NCBI RefSeq assembly: GCF_005938125.1
Contig: NZ_VCQN01000001.1
Location: forward strand, 806,001 to 870,000
From: Bacillus sp. BHET2
GTDB lineage: Bacteria > Bacillota > Bacilli > Bacillales > Bacillaceae_B
Reading direction: 5' to 3'
Length of the DNA stretch: 64,000 bases
Part shown: positions 62,401 through 64,000 of the stretch, in pieces
How the letters are laid out: every line of letters starts with the position of its first letter
Numbering within the stretch: position 1 is the stretch's first letter
Position numbers and translations under genes: made by a program
The notes under the pieces: generated by a model
Database searches by the model: none
Told to the model about the DNA's origin: nothing
What the model saw: the letters and a program-made list of their open reading frames with translations, nothing else

Positions 62401-62611
62401 AGAACCATTGACCCTGAATAATATAACCGTAAAAGTCATGGAAACATTTGTTAGAGCAGGTAACACCATTACAAATGAACAATTTACGCTTCTAACGAAA
62501 TTTTGCGTAGAAGTGGAGAGTATGTACCCAGTGAAGCTTGAAGTGTTAGGGGAATTTTGCTCGCCGAGGACGAATCCCATCACACCGGAAGATCCAGATC
62601 TTTGTTCATAA
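56402..62611 (+). CDS. giant 18-repeat carboxypeptidase-regulatory-like protein
   Basis: 2069 residues. Residues 1 to about 215 form a unique N-terminal domain (QFPDASQYTPLLLNG; no signal peptide, no span); 216-350 a DUF11-like beta domain (SLSSGPSQVEFGETSTWTGT, WDVGNLDPGESATL); 352 to about 1897 hold 18 tandem repeats of about 86 residues, each like GSIQGTI...GALV...TDxxGNYxxxxLxPGNYTI, the CarboxypepD_reg (PF13620) Greek-key fold; about 1898-2069 a C-terminal domain with six cysteines starting PECISIDKVYDWVV. No LPxTG sorting signal. Repeats differ at most positions, so the array is old. An unexported rod-like protein suggests assembly inside the mother cell, as spore coat or exosporium proteins. 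AAGGAAGGG precedes the ATG. Function unknown. Confidence 0.8.
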   Translation: MQFPDASQYTPLLLNGSPLFDNFGDESPQPVDIVGNSTYPAGFIAFDGENIFFRIRLNGDPTQGQGFRQFAWGVLFNTTGDPGTYDWLLNVDGLNEAINIYENVIKEYNSWTDAAEGINGEPNFSQPITNFDYARVILADSSIDGDPDYFLEWSLPAATIFTVMGIDETTTISTIYFSSANSNNYNKDSLRSDEGFEFIDAFTDPITIEETDVRARLNATKSLSSGPSQVEFGETSTWTGTITLSNTGKALATTILANDVIGLDNIVVYSIDSTSQGSAVLNETTKTVTWDVGNLDPGESATLAFTATGSFTDDQQTTFFLDQVTADGVDNLSGEPIQSNTASIPITVFNNASINGSIIDSSNGEYVSGATVELKQGPTTIATVSSDVNGFYSFVDVIPGNYTIVVSNPPNYTQTSVPVSVASGESLSQDIFLSPATSTIQGTVTGSMAPLVNATIRLLNNLGIEVATTLTDISGNYSFPATTPSSYTVEAIANSFQSAQQQVITEPNGISIVNFDLLPDPGSIQGTIYDLMNSNPISNALVEVLTNQGVFVASTTSDPLGYYLVEDLAEGMYIVRASAANYGFNSVSTSVVSGATTTSDVPLQPIPGTISGNVTDDVSSQPIPDAIVQVVNSSGQVVTSGMTDSLGNYTIENLVPGSYSIVFSANGYSNSVIGAVVTQNQTTTLNASLSPIAGLVMGTVTDNAMNPIEGALVTIIQNNIPIATDITDQNGNYEIPNLAPGSYTVVVSAENFTTETVGVIIISGESTVADAVLVPDPGTLTGNVTNDSGDPIAGATVNVQTSSSIILTTVTDSNGSYTVEGLAPGNYTISASSPNYQTQLTGAVIESNTITTTNFVLPPNPGTIIGQITSAQTGDPILGANIEVRFIDSTGAVVSTVFSDNNGNFSSDQLAPGVYTLVFSADNFQTTAISALVEAGETTMANVALEPDPGSIQGTIIDAITQNPIASAEVTVVDGQGFVVTTAITDASGGFTVNGLTPNSYNVTAMANGYQSNTIGAVVLSGNTTPIIIELEQNPGQITGIVTPVVPGTLVRLYNANGVFNSSVIADANGAFTFDNLAPGNYSVTASANDYITATTGVQVVANQSSPVSLSMQPLPSSVSGVIVDASNNPIQSALVEIRDAVGTLIAETYTNANGEYIITGLGSGSYTIGVFADGYAPSFTGVTLSTGEMLTNIDLTLVSERGGISGLVTNANTGEVIPGATITITDVQTQEIVAVTTTTSSGNYIVGDLPIGEKIVTAFKSGFSTAQIGAIVVGGETTGANLALNPNPGTITGIVVDQNGDPILENNTTIIIEDENKTVITSLLANPDGTFTVPDLAPGTYYVVASAPGFATSTVAAVVESNQTTNVTSVLVPFPVTLTTNVIDATTLLPIPGATVTVEHTNGVRVGVGLTNENGQVTFSNLPSGELLVTGSKDGYGSDSKSIFGNPDDSITTTLSLSPISAGVNGFVTNRTTGEPIPDTVIQLFDATSVLVKTVLTDQSGAYVLTDLSPGNYTIVVNADGFGPETAGVFLSPDQIATISFALTPSTSIIEGTVTDSITGLPVQGATIVIRQDGPTGPIIFTTVTDENGFYRTTELSSRVYVLVTREPEYSSENETVVVRDNQIIILNFELTPNGGSLRGNVRSANTGAPLSNTLITVINADGDIIATIPTDINGEYLLSGLAPGNYTITATNPNYQAGIQPVIIETFETKTVSFLLRSNPANIQGYITDGDTGNKLIGALAEVFVNGVLVGNALSDGMGYYRIQGIPVGRVTLRVSYPGYGTSINTVDLLPDEIRTINVPLSRFPASIDGRVTNDATGGPIANARLTITLEGEDLPIQTTFTDEFGRYSLVGLPPGTYRLFVSARGYEDASFTIILAPNQVLQFNIRLTPIAPENNLRPECISIDKVYDWVVFVASQKQTVFFPQPVLTDRDSLSLLTSVVGKPAGKIIHLVNGNPGIVSIRFDAVVQVEVVSNSDMNPILVFDVPVQFEEELALCTPEPLTLNNITVKVMETFVRAGNTITNEQFTLLTKFCVEVESMYPVKLEVLGEFCSPRTNPITPEDPDLCS

Positions 62612-62817
62612 ATAAATCAGTAGGGCATCTTCTACGTATCACATGAATGACCAGTATCGACCAATAAAGTAAGGTGAATGCCTTGCTTTTACATAGAACA
62701 GAATATCTTCATCAAATGAAGAAGGAGTCACTAAATGATTCTTCTAACTTAAAGATAAAGAAATTACCTATTTTCATAATCTCCATTATTCACGTCTACT
62801 CCAAATCTAGCAATTTG

Positions 62818-62826
62818 CATAGTATA
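62818..62826 (+). promoter_or_regulatory. sigma-K-like -10 element before the 138-residue gene
   Basis: CATAGTATA matches CATANNNTA exactly, with TACT 17 bases upstream as a weak -35. The predicted start would fall at the edge of the ribosome binding site, giving a very short leader, which lowers confidence. Confidence 0.3.
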
Positions 62827-62847
62827 GAGAGAAGGGAGGTGAAAGAA

Positions 62848-63264
62848 TTGAAGAATGATAAATGCATTTCCCCTGGTGTTCCCCTTTATGACGTTCAATA
62901 TGGACTGGATGCAATCATCCCTATCAATACTCAAGTATCTGCCGGACTTCAAGTCGTAGCGAATGAAACAGCTTTATCACAAGGACTTGATCTTCAAGTT
63001 CAATTTACGCTAGTGGACCCTTCACATGTACAAGCTATTACCGTATATGCCCTTGTTGAAGGTGAAGTGATCGAGGCTCAGTTTAATGAACAAGGATTTT
63101 TTCGGACTGACATTGGAACAGTAAGAGCAAATGAAACGATTACCACTCTGGTGACGGTATCTGAAGAAGCAAATATCGGTGTAACAGTTGAGCTGATTGA
63201 GGCTGGACCGTGTACGGTGCTTTCCAGCGAGTTTCTCGCTGCAGCTGCTGTTGATCTAGCATAA
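62848..63264 (+). CDS. unknown small beta-rich protein A
   Basis: 138-residue protein without signal peptide, membrane span or known domain. Starts KNDKCISPGVPLYDVQYGLD and continues as alternating strands (LQVVANETALSQGLDLQVQF, TITTLVTVSEEANIGVTVEL) with two cysteines (CIS, GPCTVL) and an Ala-rich end. The CIS word is shared with the C-terminal domain of the giant protein, but this is too short to prove homology. TTG at 62848 follows GAAGGGAGGTG; upstream in-frame codons to 62674 have no site. 236 bases after the giant gene. Confidence 0.65.
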   Translation: MKNDKCISPGVPLYDVQYGLDAIIPINTQVSAGLQVVANETALSQGLDLQVQFTLVDPSHVQAITVYALVEGEVIEAQFNEQGFFRTDIGTVRANETITTLVTVSEEANIGVTVELIEAGPCTVLSSEFLAAAAVDLA

Positions 63265-63299
63265 TTCGCCTAAATATAATCGCGAAGGGAGGGAATCAT

Positions 63300-63674
63300 A
63301 TGGCCCATACACAGCATTTAGTCAATTGGGGCTTGAATCCAATCTTGGCAGTTGACGTGCAAACACCTGCACCCATCTTTGTCACTGCCAATGCGGAAGC
63401 AGAAGCTCTAGGAAATGAGTATCGGGGAGTTTTGTATCTTTCGAACCCCAATTTAGCCAAGCATCTTGAAATCTGTATTAACGCGGACACTGCACCGGAA
63501 GTATTGAAATTCAACTCTGCAGGAATAGCTACGTTGCCACTGGAATTGAATGAGACCGTTTCAACGACAGTCATGGCACGTAGAGTGATATCAGGAGTCA
63601 TGACTTTACAATTGACCGAATTGGAAACAGGCACCGTAGTAGCAACAAGAAACTTTGTTTTTGATGCACTTTAA
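63300..63674 (+). CDS. unknown small beta-rich protein B
   Basis: 124-residue protein of unknown family, no signal peptide, no cysteine except one in LEICINADT. Beta-prone throughout (FVTANAEAEALGNEYRGVLY, VMTLQLTELETGTVVATRNF). AAGGGAGGG precedes the ATG, 35 bases after protein A, so the two genes are probably co-transcribed. A strong terminator follows. Likely works with protein A and the giant protein; this is inferred from position only. Confidence 0.65.
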   Translation: MAHTQHLVNWGLNPILAVDVQTPAPIFVTANAEAEALGNEYRGVLYLSNPNLAKHLEICINADTAPEVLKFNSAGIATLPLELNETVSTTVMARRVISGVMTLQLTELETGTVVATRNFVFDAL

Positions 63675-63710
63675 CCGATTAATAGATGATATAGAATCAT
63701 AACAGTGTGG

Positions 63711-63747
63711 AAAAAGTGCTCAAGTAATTTAGCTTTGAGCACTTTTT
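63711..63747 (+). terminator. terminator of the giant-protein locus
   Basis: AAAAAGTGCTCAA (63711-63723) and TTGAGCACTTTTT (63735-63747) form a perfect 13-bp stem with an 11-base loop. Confidence 0.85.

Positions 63748-64000
<253 letters not shown>

Noticed and set aside
56402..62611. Giant protein as a sortase-anchored adhesin
   Set aside because: No signal peptide, no LPxTG motif and no hydrophobic C-terminus are present.
62674..62847. N-terminal extension of the 138-residue gene
   Set aside because: No ribosome binding site before the TTG at 62674; the TTG at 62848 has an excellent one and the extension is not of the same character.

Overview
The window looks like a chromosomal segment of a Bacillaceae bacterium (aerobic, spore-forming Firmicute). 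Evidence: strong purine-rich ribosome binding sites, frequent TTG/GTG starts, Bacillus-type terminators, and close relatives of B. subtilis PpiB, DesK/DesR, TenA/TenI/ThiO/ThiS/ThiG/ThiF, YkoEDC, TcyP, CysH/CysP/Sat/CysC and YezD. Gene content fits a marine/soil lineage such as Rossellomorea (former B. marisflavi/aquimaris group), but genus is inference only. No rRNA, tRNA, CRISPR array, intact insertion sequence or prophage was seen.

Layout. 1-16.6 kb: housekeeping and orphan genes (PfpI/DJ-1 protein, lone holin, PpiB, a probable 6S RNA with its own promoter and terminator, MtnX-like and HAD phosphatases, a SUV3-like helicase, DsbA/FrnE, a CAP protein, a long-form SpeD, AIM24 protein, DEAD-box helicase, ExoA), with several short inverted-repeat elements between genes. 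16.6-18.9 kb: a small ribbon-helix-helix (RHH) regulator behind a helically phased TGATA array, then DesK-DesR without the desaturase gene. 19.0-26.6 kb: a TPP-riboswitch-controlled thiamine operon tenA-ykoE-ykoD-ykoC-tenI-thiO-thiS-thiG-thiF ending in a decayed thiD start. 26.7-28.1 kb: cystine transporter TcyP. 28.3-39.3 kb: an acyl-CoA catabolic cluster (ligase, two acyl-CoA dehydrogenases, SDRs, enoyl-CoA hydratase, two MaoC proteins, thioesterase, APH-fold kinase) with an internal TetR regulator and two copies of the same palindromic operator, no thiolase, and one SDR pseudogene. 39.4-47.5 kb: an S-box (SAM) riboswitch-controlled sulfate assimilation and siroheme operon: YezD-like small protein, cysH, cysP, sat, cysC, ferredoxin-type sulfite reductase, DUF3906, sumT, sirB, sirC.

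47.5-64 kb is accessory-like: an AMP-dependent ligase, a 178-residue protein of unknown family, a LysM protein, a class B penicillin-binding protein without PASTA domains, a secreted lipase, then a decayed second copy of the [ligase 3' end / 178-residue gene 5' end] block, and finally a 2069-residue protein made of 18 carboxypeptidase-regulatory-like repeats followed by two small proteins. None of these last three has an export signal, and sequences matching the sigma-K -10 consensus lie upstream of the giant gene and of the second gene; a spore-surface role is a reasonable but unproven hypothesis and is the most novel part of the window.

How the genes work together: the thiamine operon combines salvage (TenA, ECF transporter YkoEDC) with thiazole synthesis (ThiO, ThiS, ThiG, ThiF, TenI). 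The sulfate operon carries sulfate uptake, activation, reduction and the siroheme needed by its own sulfite reductase. The acyl-CoA cluster encodes most of a beta-oxidation-like spiral under one local repressor.
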